64,000 bases of DNA from assembly GCF_034140825.1 (NCBI RefSeq), contig NC_089037.1, forward strand, positions 33,534,001 to 33,598,000. Reading direction: 5' to 3'. Source of the DNA: Oryza sativa Japonica Group (lineage: Eukaryota; Streptophyta; Magnoliopsida; Poales; Poaceae). Positions within the stretch are counted from its first letter, which is position 1, and every line of letters begins with the position of its first letter. The position numbers were made by a program, and so were the translations under genes. Of the stretch, positions 13,786-24,980 are shown one piece after another. The notes under the pieces are model-generated. The model saw only the letters and a list, made by a program, of their open reading frames with translations. It made no database searches and was not told where the DNA came from.

Positions 13786-14066
13786 TTTGTTGTTTTTAGA
13801 GGTACGTTTTAGACAAAATAATATGGAGTATTTTGTAGTAAGGATTGTAAAAATATTGTTACACTAAGTGTTTGGCTTAGGGTGTCAACAATGGCATGAT
13901 GTTAGGGTATACGAGTAGGTGACACAAGTAAGAACTTTTACGTAAAGGGAAGTTTTGTTGTTTAGAGGGTACATTTTAGACAAAATAATATGGAGTATTT
14001 TGTAGTAAGGATTGTAAAATATTATTACTAAGTGTTTGGCTTAGGGCATCAATAATGGCATGATGT
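13786..14066. repeat. Direct tandem duplication upstream of CNOT9
   Basis: Two copies of a unit of about 165 bp, recognisable from TTTTAGACAAAATAATATGG and ending GGCATGATGTTAGGG. They start near 13786 and 13951. The copies differ by a few substitutions and short indels. Confidence 0.8.
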
Positions 14067-14150
14067 TAGGGGGTTTGCGAACTTTTATGTAGAGGGAAGA
14101 GCGAGAGAGAAAAAAGAGTACCTTCAAACAGCCTAGTAGATAGCTTAATA

Positions 14151-14448
14151 CTCTCTCCATCTACTTTTGATAGTCATATTTTCAAATCTGGAAATTTTAT
14201 TTTTGATAGGCATATTTCAATTCAACAATCTATCATCTTAATGACTTTCTCGGATTTAATGCATGACTCTCCATTCTTTCACACATGATTGGCTACATGG
14301 GCATTGAGAAATGTAAATATTAATGAATCGTTTATTTACAAAGAATGACTAGTAGCATGTTTAAATGGATGATAAGTAGAATTACTTATTCTTGGTCTGT
14401 GTGCCAAGATGAAATATGACTATCAAAAGTAGATGGAGATGGAGGGAG
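14151..14448. mobile_element. Stowaway MITE
   Basis: A 298-bp element with terminal inverted repeats CTCTCTCCATCTACTTTTGA (left) and the complement of TCAAAAGTAGATGGAG...GGAG (right), flanked by TA on both sides. No coding content. Confidence 0.8.
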
Positions 14449-14453
14449 TACCA

Positions 14454-15600
14454 TCTATACTCGTCTATAAAAATAAGGTTATTAATTATTTAATTTTATT
14501 TGAAATAGTTCAATTGATTATTTGTCGTCTGAGTCGTATGTAGTCCCTTCATCCGCGATTGGTCATCATATTGCTAAAAACAATAAAAAAAAGATCCATG
14601 TTTGATCGTCGCAAGACGTTGGGAGCTGGCAGAAATCAAGTGGAAGACGCTAATGATGCTTTTGTATGGTGTGTTGCGGAAATCAATTTGGGAGTAGTTC
14701 GTATGCATGGATTTTATGCGATCACAATAAATTGGCGCGACGCGCGGGCGAGGCCAATGCGCCATGCAGATCATGATGGCGTGCATGGATACGAAACGTC
14801 AACACACGTTGATCAATACTGATTAAGTGTCATGGGGGGTTGTATTGGTACCGGGCACAAAGCAAATATGACAACCAATCAAAAAATGGAAGGTGTATAT
14901 GTTTTTTATATATAACGCACAATGGTCATTTAAACCATTTATGCTAGTTTTTTTTTTAAGAAAACCGATCATACTTTTTAAAGCGACATGCTTGGTAGGT
15001 ACTTTTTTCCTGGCTTATAAATTGAAAAATAGGCATAGCTGTACTTCTACTGGTAATCTTAGCAACATAACGCCCAATGCTTAAAAGGAGAAAAAGAAAA
15101 CCTTAAATAAATTTAAAAGTAAGTTATAATACTAAAATTTGGCCTTAACTGATAAGCCAACGAGGAGCTCTACGGGTAGACTTTACCTCTTGAGTTATAT
15201 GGTTCTAGATTTTCACAATACTCAATCTAATTTAATCTCAAACAACTACAAAAACACATATTTACTCGACTTTGCTACCATAAAAAAACTTGTCGACCAT
15301 TGAAGATTATTGCATCATTTTGATATAATATGTTTGCTGTTTTGGGCAAATACAATTTCATAGGACTGTAAAATTTTACATGGAAGGGTTCTTTTGTCAA
15401 ACCTTAAAATCCAAGAAATATGGGGGGCCATAAGCCAGACTTGAATCAACAAAAATTAGGGTTTTCTAAACCTATACTAGTATAGTGTTTAATTTCATTT
15501 CAGTTACTATTGTTATTTTTCCTTTTTTTTTTATCTTCCCAAATACATCCCTAAAACTCAGCCCATCCATGTATACGAGCCCGTAAGTTTTCTACTCATG
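14454..15600. other. Intergenic, AT-rich, no gene seen
   Basis: No supported coding sequence or clean transposon ends. Several short ORFs lack protein-like composition. Confidence 0.5.
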
Positions 15601-15602
15601 AA

Positions 15603-15674
15603 TGGGCCACAATTTAGTAGAAAAGGGCCAAAAATTCAGGCCCACAATATTCTCAGATGCGGATATGCGGCCCA
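15603..15674 (+). promoter_or_regulatory. Site II-rich promoter of the 15.7-19 kb transcription unit
   Basis: Four GGGCC/GGCCCA-type motifs lie in 72 bp (TGGGCC at 15603, GGGCCA at 15625, AGGCCCA at 15638, GGCCCA at 15669). They are followed by a GC-rich leader from about 15690. Such site II clusters mark promoters of plant housekeeping genes. The orientation is inferred from the exon-like sequence downstream. Confidence 0.5.
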
Positions 15675-16321
15675 GCTGAGCAACCAGCCTCCGCCCCCCT
15701 AAACCCCAGGAGGCGGCACCGCCGCGGCGGCGGCGGCGGCGCTGAGCTCTGCTCCCCTCATCGGCGCATCCCCATCCGCTCTCAGATCACTGCGCGCTCG
15801 AAGCCTGAGATTTTCTTTAGCTCCTTAGCCGCGTGTTGCTGCTGGTGCCACGCGTCTTGATGTTTCTGTATGTAGCCGTAGAATCTTGATGCGGGTTGTG
15901 TAATGTTCGAAGATGGATCTAGGAGTATGGCCGGATATGATGCGATTGTTTCGTTGTGCTTTAGTTTAGAGAAATGGTGTATTTGTAGACGGTTGCTAGT
16001 ATCAGTATGATTGAGAATGTAAACCTTTGATATCAAGCAACGTTATACCTACTGTGGCAATGTTCTTGCTTGTATTGCCATGTTTAATCGCGTAGTTTCT
16101 TTGTGTCAAATTATATGTAGCATAATTTGTGGAGGTTGGGTAAAGTGATCTTTGCGAACGTTTTGTACTGATGAATTTTCTGGGTTGAAAGATGGGCATG
16201 GTCTTACCCAAAATACCTGAGCAAAGGGCTACAGGTGTTCGCGGAGATTGGTTGTGCTTGCTTTGAAATCAATTGAACTGTAACCTGTTGAATGTCGATT
16301 GCGGTCTTGCAGATCATATGC

Positions 16322-16654
16322 ATGGATGGTGCATTTGCATCCTGTGCTTTTAGCATGAATTCTAGGAAGGTAACTGCTGTGATTAGGATGTTGTAATTTC
16401 AACATTCTCTCCCAGTTTTCACTTTTCAGTGAACTGACATTTCATTTTCGCCTAATCAGGGAGGATATCCCAGCCCCAGTTCAGGTAGCTGCTCCAGTTC
16501 TTGGAGACAATGGAGAGCCCAGCTTGTGATGAAGAAGACGGGTGCTAAACTGCTCATGATGACCTTGTCAAGGGTCTCCGTGAGGCTTGCTAAAGCTGTT
16601 TTTTCGAACGGTCAAGCCATTGCCAACGTTTTATATACTTCCTCCGTCCCATAA
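16322..16654 (+). CDS. Putative small spliced ORF, unknown function
   Basis: Two exon parts, 16322-16369 and 16460-16654, join in frame through GTAACT/CAG signals and encode 80 residues starting MDGAFASCAFSMNSRK. A 5' leader exon near 15.7 kb would feed an acceptor at 16311-16312. I do not recognise the protein. It is basic (KKTGAKLL, SRVSVRLAKAV) with a Ser-rich part before it and no clear domain. The last residues and the stop codon fall inside the left end of a Stowaway element, so the original C-terminus may have been longer or spliced differently. Further exon-like segments with canonical sites lie beyond the insertion (18707-18771; from 18861). It could equally be a spliced non-coding RNA. 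Confidence 0.35.
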
Positions 16655-18389
16655 AAATTACATTTATAGCTAATTTAGGATAAAACAGTAGGATTGGAAA
16701 ATGATCACAATGGCCTTATTTAATGAACCCATTGCATGCACACATTCCATATATACAAATGATTAAAAGGAAGTTTGAGAGAATTAACCATATTATTAGC
16801 ATGCTTAATTACATGCATTAGCAGCCCAAATTACATGCTTTAGCGCCAAATGGATTTGGCACCAAAAATTTGCTGCTTGCATTAGGAATCTTATCTAGAT
16901 CAATCAATTTGCTGGCTCTGAAAGTGCATTAATCCTCCTAGTGGGTTTTGGTGATTAATGACAAATGTGGTTAAGGGACTAATGAGCTCATTGAGTAGCT
17001 TTCAGGTGCATTAGTCCAAGGTGTGGAAGATAGATGCTTGGAGACCCCCCAAAAAGTACAAAATCAAAGCGGACTGGAACTCGAAAGTGCATAGGATAGT
17101 TTATCTTTTGAAATCGAGTTTTTAGGAAAAACCGTACTATTAAGAGGGATTCCAAGTGATGCTCTGAGATATATCAAGTGCTCTTAGTGTGAACCAAGTG
17201 TCAAGTTTCCCTAGGAGTCCTTTTTTTGCAAATTCTCCATCTGTCCAAAATTGCAAGTCCGGAACTTCCTGTCTTCCAGGTCCAGAAGTTCCGGTCTTAT
17301 GAAAAAGATTTTCCTAAGTGTAGTCTGGAAGTTCCGGTCTTCCAGGTCCGGAACTTCCTATCTAGTTTCCAGTTCAAATTTGTGAGTAACGTCTAGATGA
17401 CGTCACCTAGCCGTTATACATATACAGCTCGTTTCCAGCTCGTTCCTTGGCCATTCCACTTTCACTTTTCGAACCTAGAGCTATTGCTAGCCTCTCCCAA
17501 GTGTTTCTTGTCTTTTCCACTGAATCTAGAGCCTAATTCTTGTGTGAAAGAGAGATTGAGAGGGAGAGAAGAAGATTTGGAGAGGTGTGAAGACTAGGAT
17601 CTTGGGTGAGCATTTGGAATATCTTGTGGGCTGTCATCTCGGTGCTTATTACTCTTGGAGATGATCTCCTAGACGGTTAGGTGTCACCCACGAGAATCCG
17701 TTGCATATTGTGGATGTCCCGGGTAAGTTTGTGAAGGATTTCCTCTCCTCCAAAAGGGAACGAGGTAAGTTAGTGAAGTTCTTGTGCTGAGATTCTAGAG
17801 GCTTTCCAAGTAGAGCAACCCACACTTGTGGTGGATTTCTAGAAGTAGGTTGAGTTGGATCTTGGTGGTCACTCAATTCTAGAAATTTGCCTAGGGGTGT
17901 TTGGGGTTGAAGGCTGTGGATTTCCTCTGGGGTTTTTGCACAAGTGAGGCAAGGAGTTAATCGAGACCCAGCTCTTGGAGCTCCTCAACGGAGAGTAGGA
18001 TCACAAGATCCGAACTTCGGGAAAAAATCGCTCTTGTGATGTTTCTGTGGATGATTCTGTGATATATCCTCTGCTTAGAATACCTGTGCACCATCTTGTG
18101 AAGATTGGCTTAGTCTCTTGTTTCGAAATTTAAATTTCATCTCTGTTCTGTTACCCGGAAGTTTCTGTCTTAGAACACCGGAAGTTCCGGAGTTCCTTAC
18201 CAGGAAGTTCCGGGTCTGTTTGAATTTTACCGCCGCGATTTGTTTTTAAGTTTTCAGGAACAGCCTATTCACCCCCCTCCCCGCCTCTAGTCTTCATCAG
18301 CGCTGTTCAGGCTCCACATGGCTACAAATACAATTTTTGTGGGACAAAACCTTGGAGCTAGAAATACGATTTTTTTAGGATGGAGGTAG
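16638..18389. mobile_element. Stowaway-type element split by a solo LTR
   Basis: Left end CTTCCTCCGTCCCATAAAAA and right end ...GGATGGAGGTAG are inverted and flanked by TA (16636-16637 and 18390-18391). Removing the LTR leaves an element of about 360 bp. Internal motifs near both ends (ACAAATACAATTTTTGTGGGAC on the right) pair with the left arm. Confidence 0.8.
16919..18309 (+). mobile_element. Solo LTR of an LTR retrotransposon (fossil)
   Basis: A 1391-bp sequence opens TGAAAGTGCATTAATCCTCC and ends ...GCTGTTCA. It is flanked by a perfect 5-bp target duplication, GGCTC (16914-16918 and 18310-18314). No internal retroelement region is present, so it is a solo LTR left by recombination. The start sequence and the C-rich tail resemble long LTRs of grass copia-type elements; that family call is from memory. 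The intact duplication suggests a moderate to young age. Confidence 0.85.
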
Positions 18390-19893
18390 TAAAAAAGAAG
18401 ACGTTCCATTTTAAGGAGAAAACAAGACCAACCAGTTAATAGGCTTGCTAAAGCCACTTGGTCACTGTTCCTAGTACAAGAACTCTTGGCGAATGGGCTG
18501 GGTTTAGTACCTGCTTCTCTTCTTATTCCCAATATTTTAGGTCCTAAATATCAGCATGAGTGAGAATTTGGTTACATCTACATTAGCAAAGTTCTCTGTT
18601 GTGTCAGTTAATCCAGCGTGCATATCAGTGTAGTAATGTGTACATCTTATTGTAAAGGTGCAATATCTTGATTCTCAAAAATTTCCACTTGCTATATTTG
18701 ATGCAGCTTTGCAAAATTGATTCATGTGTAAGGCTAGAGAGGTGGTCGGCTGCTCATGTGTCGTCGTGAAGGTAAAGTATCGATTCCGTTATTGTACAAA
18801 GGAGAATCTCATTCCGATTATATAAAATCTAACATTTTCGTTTTGCTTTCCTCTAACCAGGACTATGGTGAAGGAATCAGAATGCTTTAACATCGGAATA
18901 TGTCAAGTCACACTAGGGACAGCTCTCAAGTATCTGGAGTTTTCAAGATGCTTTTTGTCCCTCATTTAAATTTGTATGAAGTCTTGGAAATGATTAGATT
19001 ATGAAAAATTTTCATCTCTGAGGATGCCAACTGAAGATCTTGTTTCTGGTGTTCTTGGCATCATGGTCTAATTACCAGAAATGAAGATCAATATAATTTT
19101 TCTCGGTGTTATGCAAGCATAATCCCTTTCTACCGGCAAAAGTTACTACAACGAATCATTAAAATTGACTTTGCACGATCATTAAAATTTCATGCTTGAG
19201 CTTGCATGATCTATTGTGCTAAATTGTGTTCTGATATTGTGAGCACTACAATGTTGACAAATCCGTGTTGATCACTACAATGTTAACAATATCTGATGTA
19301 CTGATATCTGATCACTATGTGTGTTTTCCCACATGTTCAGTTTCAGTTGGTTTGGTGTGTAAAACTGATTGCATATGGTCCGACTATAATTGACTGAAAG
19401 ATACATTGATTTGGAAATCACAACGAGATCTGTAGTGAATCATTTCACATGAAGCAGCAAACTGCTGGAAATTTTGCATCGGTTGGCTAATACCTACCAG
19501 CCATCTCAAATTCTCTATGATATTTGATATCTTCCCTCTGTCATATTTTGGGACGGAGGATCCCTTATATTCTGGGACGAAGGAAATATTATGGGACGGA
19601 GGAAGGACATATGCAAATAGAATTTCAGTTGTTTCAAACTGCATTATGTGCTAACAACGAATTCTTAATTTCTCATTCACCTGTTAAAAAAACAGCATCC
19701 AGAACAGCACAGCAGGTCAATCACTGAGCTGATTCGCATAGACTGAAGCTTATTTAACAGGTCGAAACCAGATACAACTGATTGTAGTCATAGCTCAAAG
19801 CACACCATCATATTGGATCAGTACATACAAAGCGTGCGTATTGACACCGTCTAATTGGATTAGTACATTCGAAGTGGATAAGTAGGCTTTGGT
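18390..19893. other. 3' part of the 15.7-19 kb unit and ACD11 3' flank
   Basis: Two exon-like segments with good splice sites (18707-18771 and from 18861) appear to belong to the plus-strand unit. They hold no long reading frame. A decayed Stowaway fragment with repeated GGGACGGAGGA motifs lies at about 19530-19605. The rest up to 19893 is probably the ACD11 3' UTR on the minus strand. Confidence 0.4.
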
Positions 19894-21240
19894 TCACCAG
19901 TCCATGCCTAAATTCCTTGAGGTAAACAGATCTTCAACGTAGAGAATTACTGGTCCAGATGCTCTGATGAAAGTCTGCATTTGAACCTTTGCCGAATTTT
20001 CTGCAGGGGGCAAAACGAAACAGAGGAGCAAAATCTCCCAAGGTCAGAATAATGTCATAACATGGTTAGAAAAACTAATATATCTTGTTAATTTGATAAC
20101 TCATCTATTACATTTTCTACTCTTTTCTGGCACTTGATTAGTTCATATACACAGATACACTGGATACCAATATGTGTATTTACGTATTACTAGCTCTCTT
20201 GTAGCAAACAGTTATGCAAAAATAACAAACTATGTACTTTCTAAGATATCCCAAAAACGATGTGATGCAATCATGTCAACCAAAAAATATATATGAGTTG
20301 CTTGCTGTCAGCATGGAAGTTTAGAGAAATCAGACCCGTCACTCACCATCTTCATTCAATTTCTTCAGGAGCTGCGATTTTGAGGGAAGGGCGTACATTC
20401 CAGCAGCAACGGCTTTCCTTATGGCCCACCCATGGTGAGGAGCAAAAACCTGAGCATAAGCCTTAGATGCTGCATCCCTTAAGGAGTTGCCCCTGAAATT
20501 AGTATGCAAACGTTTTGGTCACATTTACTGAACATGCATCCAAGAGTACCAACTTTAGAATAACTGAGAAGGAACCAACACCAAAATTCAGTTTATGACT
20601 TTAACTTACTCTGTAACCAGTATTTGCTCAAACAGAATTTTAACCATATCAATCCCACGCTTAACCCTCAGCATATTCCTAGTATGGCTCCCAGCTTGCC
20701 TGACGGTGCCCTTCTGAATGTCCAACTCAACCATCTCAGGCAATTTTGAGATTGACTTGGATGCCTCCAGCAAATCATCAACCTGCACTCAATTGAGAGG
20801 AACTAAATCAGACAACACACAACAAAAGCTCAGAAAAGCAAGTTATAGTTAAACAGGTTACTCAAGGGATGCCTAGTGGGGGAACCAAGGCGGCATTATC
20901 ATCAATTTTGCAGAAGTACAAGGTCCTGATAAACAGAAAAACTGGTTTGCTAAATAGTAAACTTACGAGTAACTGCTATACTGGATAGGATTCTAACACA
21001 AACTACTAAGCATCCACCAAGTCAAAGTCATCGCAACACGGATTAGGTGATCTGATCCTGATGCGTGCAGACATTCCTACCTGACACTTGATCTAGCCAT
21101 CTAGGTGATAATTTCAGATCATTTCGACATAATCACCTAGCATTAAGCAGCTCAGATTCAGGTGATCCCCTCAATCTAGCCACAACCATGCAGACTACTT
21201 CCTCCGTTTCATATTATAAGACTTTCTAGCATTGTCCACA

Positions 21241-21305
<65 letters not shown>

Positions 21306-22065
21306 ATGAATCATACATGTGTGCCTAGATTCAATCTATATGAATGTGGGCAATGCTAGAAAGTCTTATAACCTGAAACGGAGGTAGTAGCAAACAATTA
21401 ATAGCCGACCTAACTCCTAAGCAGCAAAAAAAACTCATGTCAATATTCAGAATTTGGATTGAGTCATGTCAATTCAGATATATCTGAGTTGCTTGCTCTC
21501 AGCATGGAACTGTACTAGATATGATTCTAACACCAACTACTAAGCATCCACTAAGTCAAAGTCATCACAATTTGGGAGGTGATCTGATCCTGATGCGTGC
21601 TCACATTCCTACCCTTACAGTTGATCTAGCCACCCATCTAGGTGAGAATTTCAGATCATTTTGACACAATCTCCTAGCATTAAAGCAGCTCAAGTTGAGA
21701 TAATCAATCCCCTCGAGGTCTCAACCTAACCAAATCCACACAGACTAGCCAACAATTAAGCCGAGGTAAGCAGCAAAAAGAGGTCAATCTAGTCAAGCAA
21801 TTCCGACGAAACCTCGAGGACAAGGGAGAGCGAAGACTAGAGAGCGGGGGTGGCGGCGGGGGCTTGCCTTGGCGACGTAGTCCATCTCGGCGAACTTGAA
21901 GGCGATGCCGAGGCAGCCGAAGAGGACGGAGACGTTGGAGCAGGCGCGGGCGAAGGAGCCCACCTCCATGGCCGGGCCGGGGGCCTGCTGCTTGGCCACC
22001 GCCTCGAGCTCCTCGAACGACGCCGCGATCCGCCGCAGCGGCTTGTCCCCGTCGCTCGACCCCAT
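19894..22065 (-). CDS. ACD11: ACD11-like glycolipid transfer protein (ceramide-1-phosphate transfer)
   Basis: Four exons: 22065-21868, 20782-20610, 20492-20347 and 20000-19894, sum 624 nt, 207 residues. Arabidopsis ACD11 has about the same length. ACD11 moves ceramide-1-phosphate between membranes in the cytosol, and its loss triggers cell death. Family features seen: LRRIAASFEELEAV at the N-terminus, the lipid-headgroup segment with Asp in MDYVAKVDDLLEAS, the basic RNMLRVKRGIDMVK segment, and APHHGWAIRKAVAAGMYALPS, whose His and Trp bind the headgroup region. Start: the upstream in-frame GTG is ignored and the first ATG used. Intron 1 begins with GC (AAG|GCAAGC), an accepted GC-AG intron; no in-frame GT site gives the conserved junction. 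A Stowaway MITE with a TA/TG microsatellite sits in that intron. Confidence 0.93.
21198..21387. mobile_element. Stowaway MITE with (TA)n(TG)n core
   Basis: Ends CTTCCTCCGTTTCATATTAT and the complement of CTACCTCCGTTTCAGGTTAT are flanked by TA. The centre holds a TA run then a TG run (about 21240-21302). It lies in ACD11 intron 1. The same family appears at 45978-46464. Confidence 0.85.
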
Positions 22066-22724
22066 CCCCACCTCCCGCTCCCGCTTGCTCCGCCGCTGCG
22101 GCTCGTCGGCGGCGGCGTCAAGCTCTCCGCCTCCGGGATGGTTGGGGTGGGTGGGTCTCTCTCTCGTGTGCTTTGCTTTTGGTTGTGGTTTTACGCGTAG
22201 AGGTGAAGGGGAGGAATCGAGTTCGCTCTGCAGTGGGCCGGAGGAATATTTGTATCGTCTCGGCCCATCGAATGAGACCGACGTGTCGGCTCGTCGATCC
22301 TTTCTATTCCTAAACCTGAACTTTTGCCTCCTCTAGAAGAAGCTGAATTTTGCTTTGTCCAGAAGAAGCTGAAAACCCCGTATTTTACTTCCTCTGAATG
22401 AAGAAAAAACGAATCTTTGCTGCATTGGACTGAAATACCTCGTGTAGATCAGAGCGAGTCTGAACTCCAAAAAAAAAAAAAAGTAGAGATCAAGGAGTCT
22501 GAAACTCTTCGGTAGAACATACTAGGGGACTGTAGAGTGTAAACATGGGGCTGTTTTGGATTAAAACCAAAACATACCCTACCAAAATTTTAGTAACTCA
22601 AATAGTAAACATGAATTTTGGTAACTTAAATAGTAAACATGCTAGTTTGGATTGGACCCAAATAATTGATATTACTCATGTTTAATTTGGTCACATTCAA
22701 AAATTTCTCACCATACTACCATAA

Positions 22725-24585
22725 CTAGCTGGGTGGCCCGCGCAATTGCACGGTTAGCACCCAAACAAAATCATATATTTTTTAGTATGATTTTACTTAA
22801 AATTTATTAAATAGCTATCTCATTGTTTTTAAGACTTTGAAAGACTAAACCTTATCATCCTCGTGTTTTCAATTATATAGTTTTTAGAAGTCACACCAGC
22901 TGCCCCTTATGTCATCTCCTTCTTTATTTGCTTGCTTGCTTGATCTACCATTATTCCTATTCATTCTTCTTCGAACCTTTAAAAATTGGATTTTACAGTT
23001 TTAGAGCTTATTGTCACGTTGGGTTTCATTTTTATAATTTCTAGATGTCCCGTTAAACGTTGCCATTATACTCCTCTACGGCCTGTCCACTGTCTCTTCT
23101 CTTTATTGTCATTGAGATTTTAAAAATCGAACATAATTATCGTTTGGGTTCATTTTTACTTTCTAAAAGTCCTGCCAAACCGTCAGTAGCTTTGCCATTA
23201 TACTCCTCTACAGCTCGCCCGCTGCCTCCCTTCTTTATTGTGATTGAAATTTTAAAATTGAACATGATTATTATTGGTGTTTTTTTACTTTTTAGAAGTT
23301 CCGAAACTTTAAATATTGGACTTGTAATTTCATTTTTTATAACTTTTAGAAGTCATATCAAACGATGCCACTATGCCCCTCTACAGCCCGTCCGCCGCTT
23401 ACTCTCTATTGTCATTGTGATTCTAAAAATCGAACATAACTATCGTTGAAATTCATTTTTTGTATTCTAGAAGTCCCGTCAACCGTCGGTGGCTCTGCAA
23501 CTATACTCTTATACACCCCGCCCACTGCTTATCCTTTTTATTGTCATTGAGATTTTAAAAATCGAATAGAAGTCCCGGCAACCGCCTTACTCGTTTGCTT
23601 CACAACCTGCCTGACGTCTTTCCTTTTAATTGTCATTAGGATTCTATTTGGTGTTTCATTAATAATTTTTATATGTCGTATCAACCACCACCACTCTACT
23701 CCTTTATAGGCATGTTACTTAATTTATCTCGTCATTTGTTTTAGATGGTCTTTTCTTTCAATAATATTTATTTTTATCACAAATTTTAGTTATTTATAAA
23801 TTGTATTTCTAACTGAAATCTTATTTTTCTTTTTCTAATTTCAGATTTTTTTTAAAAAATAGTTAATACAGTATTGTGTTCTTTTATTTATTTTTTATTT
23901 TTTTTAATTTTCAATTTCAGTTGTTTCAAAATTATATTCCTACTTGAACTCTCTTTTAATTTTTCTAATTTTGGATATTATTTTATTTTTTTAATTCTAA
24001 ATTTTAATTAATCTCATATTGGGTTATTATATGGATTCTTCTTTCAGTATTGCTTATTTTTAATTCCTAATTTTAACTAATTTTAAATTGTATTCCTACT
24101 TGAACTCTTCTTTTACTTTATTTTTCTAATTTTGGATTTATTTATTTTTATTCTGAATTTTAATTAATCTCATATTGGGTTCTTATATGGACTCTTTTTT
24201 TTAATATTCCTTATTTTTAATTCTTAATTTCAGCTATTTTAAAATTGTATTTCTACTTGAACTCTCCTTTCCTTTTTAATTTTGGATTTATTGGGTTCCT
24301 ATATAGACTCCTCTTTCCATATTGCTTTTGGACTCTCCTTTCCTTTTCTAATTTTGGATTTTATTTTATTTTTATTTTGAATTTTGATTAATGTCGTATT
24401 GGCTTCCTATATGGACTCCTCTTTCCATATTGCTTATTTTTAATTCTGAATTTTAGCTATTTTTAGATTGTACTTATACTTGGACTCTCCTTTTCTTTTT
24501 TCTTTTTCTCCGATTAATGTGGGAATTTCTAGCCCCCACAGCGAACGTGTACCTCCTTTCAAAGTTGTTTTAATAATATAATAGA
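22725..24585 (-). mobile_element. Non-autonomous Helitron with both termini
   Basis: Read on the minus strand it begins TCTATTATATTATTAAAACA just after a host A (24586). It ends with a GC-rich hairpin (CCGTGCAATTGCGCGGG), then CCACCCAG and CTAG just before a host T (22724). TC start, hairpin, CTRR end and insertion between A and T are the full Helitron signature. The 1861-bp body is AT-rich and codes for no Rep/helicase. It contains several degenerate tandem units of about 115-200 bp (23040-23580) and another set in 23930-24480. Confidence 0.88.
23040..23600. repeat. Degenerate tandem repeats inside the Helitron
   Basis: At least four diverged units share a CCATTATACTCCTCTAC-like segment, then a GCCCGYCCRC-type segment, then TTTATTGTCATTGAGATTTT. 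They start near 23060, 23195, 23365 and 23490. A second series built on TTGGATTTATT and GGACTCTCCTTTCCTTTT occupies 23930-24480. Confidence 0.7.
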
Positions 24586-24980
24586 TTTGGCTTCATATTG
24601 GTATCAAACCAAACATTAATTTTGCTCTATCAAAAAAATTGGTAGCGTCGAAATTTATCTAGGTTATGGCACTACCAATGAATTGGTAGGGTAAAGAGCA
24701 CTACCAATAAATTGGTAGGGTAAAGAACCAGGCGCATCTTGCAAATCATAATCGGTTCATCTCATCAAATCTACTAGCGTAGCGTAGCAGTTTGACTCTT
24801 GAGGAAGCTGCATCCTTTAGGCCTCTCATAGTGCAAGCTATGGGGCCCGTACCCCCAGCCCAAAAAATTGGTCCTAAGACACCCATCCCACAGTGCAAGC
24901 ACCCATGGCTTAATCGGATAGAGGCACTGGTAAAGGGTACCAAGCCCACAGTGGGCGTGACCCTAGCTTCCGGACCGGTG

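Larger units (their letters stand above)
22545..24780. mobile_element. MITE-like element or remnant split by a Helitron
   Basis: Sequence left of the Helitron (GGGGCTGTTTTGGATTAAAA, then repeated TTTTGGTAACT...AGTAAAC units) and right of it (TCAAACCAAACATTAATTTT and two units of ACTACCAATRAATTGGTAGGG) looks like one low-complexity element. In style it resembles rice MITEs starting GGGCTGTTTGGAT. Its outer ends are not certain. Confidence 0.4.

Noticed and set aside
21793-22071. ACD11 start at 22071
   Set aside because: That codon is GTG; the first ATG in frame is at 22065.
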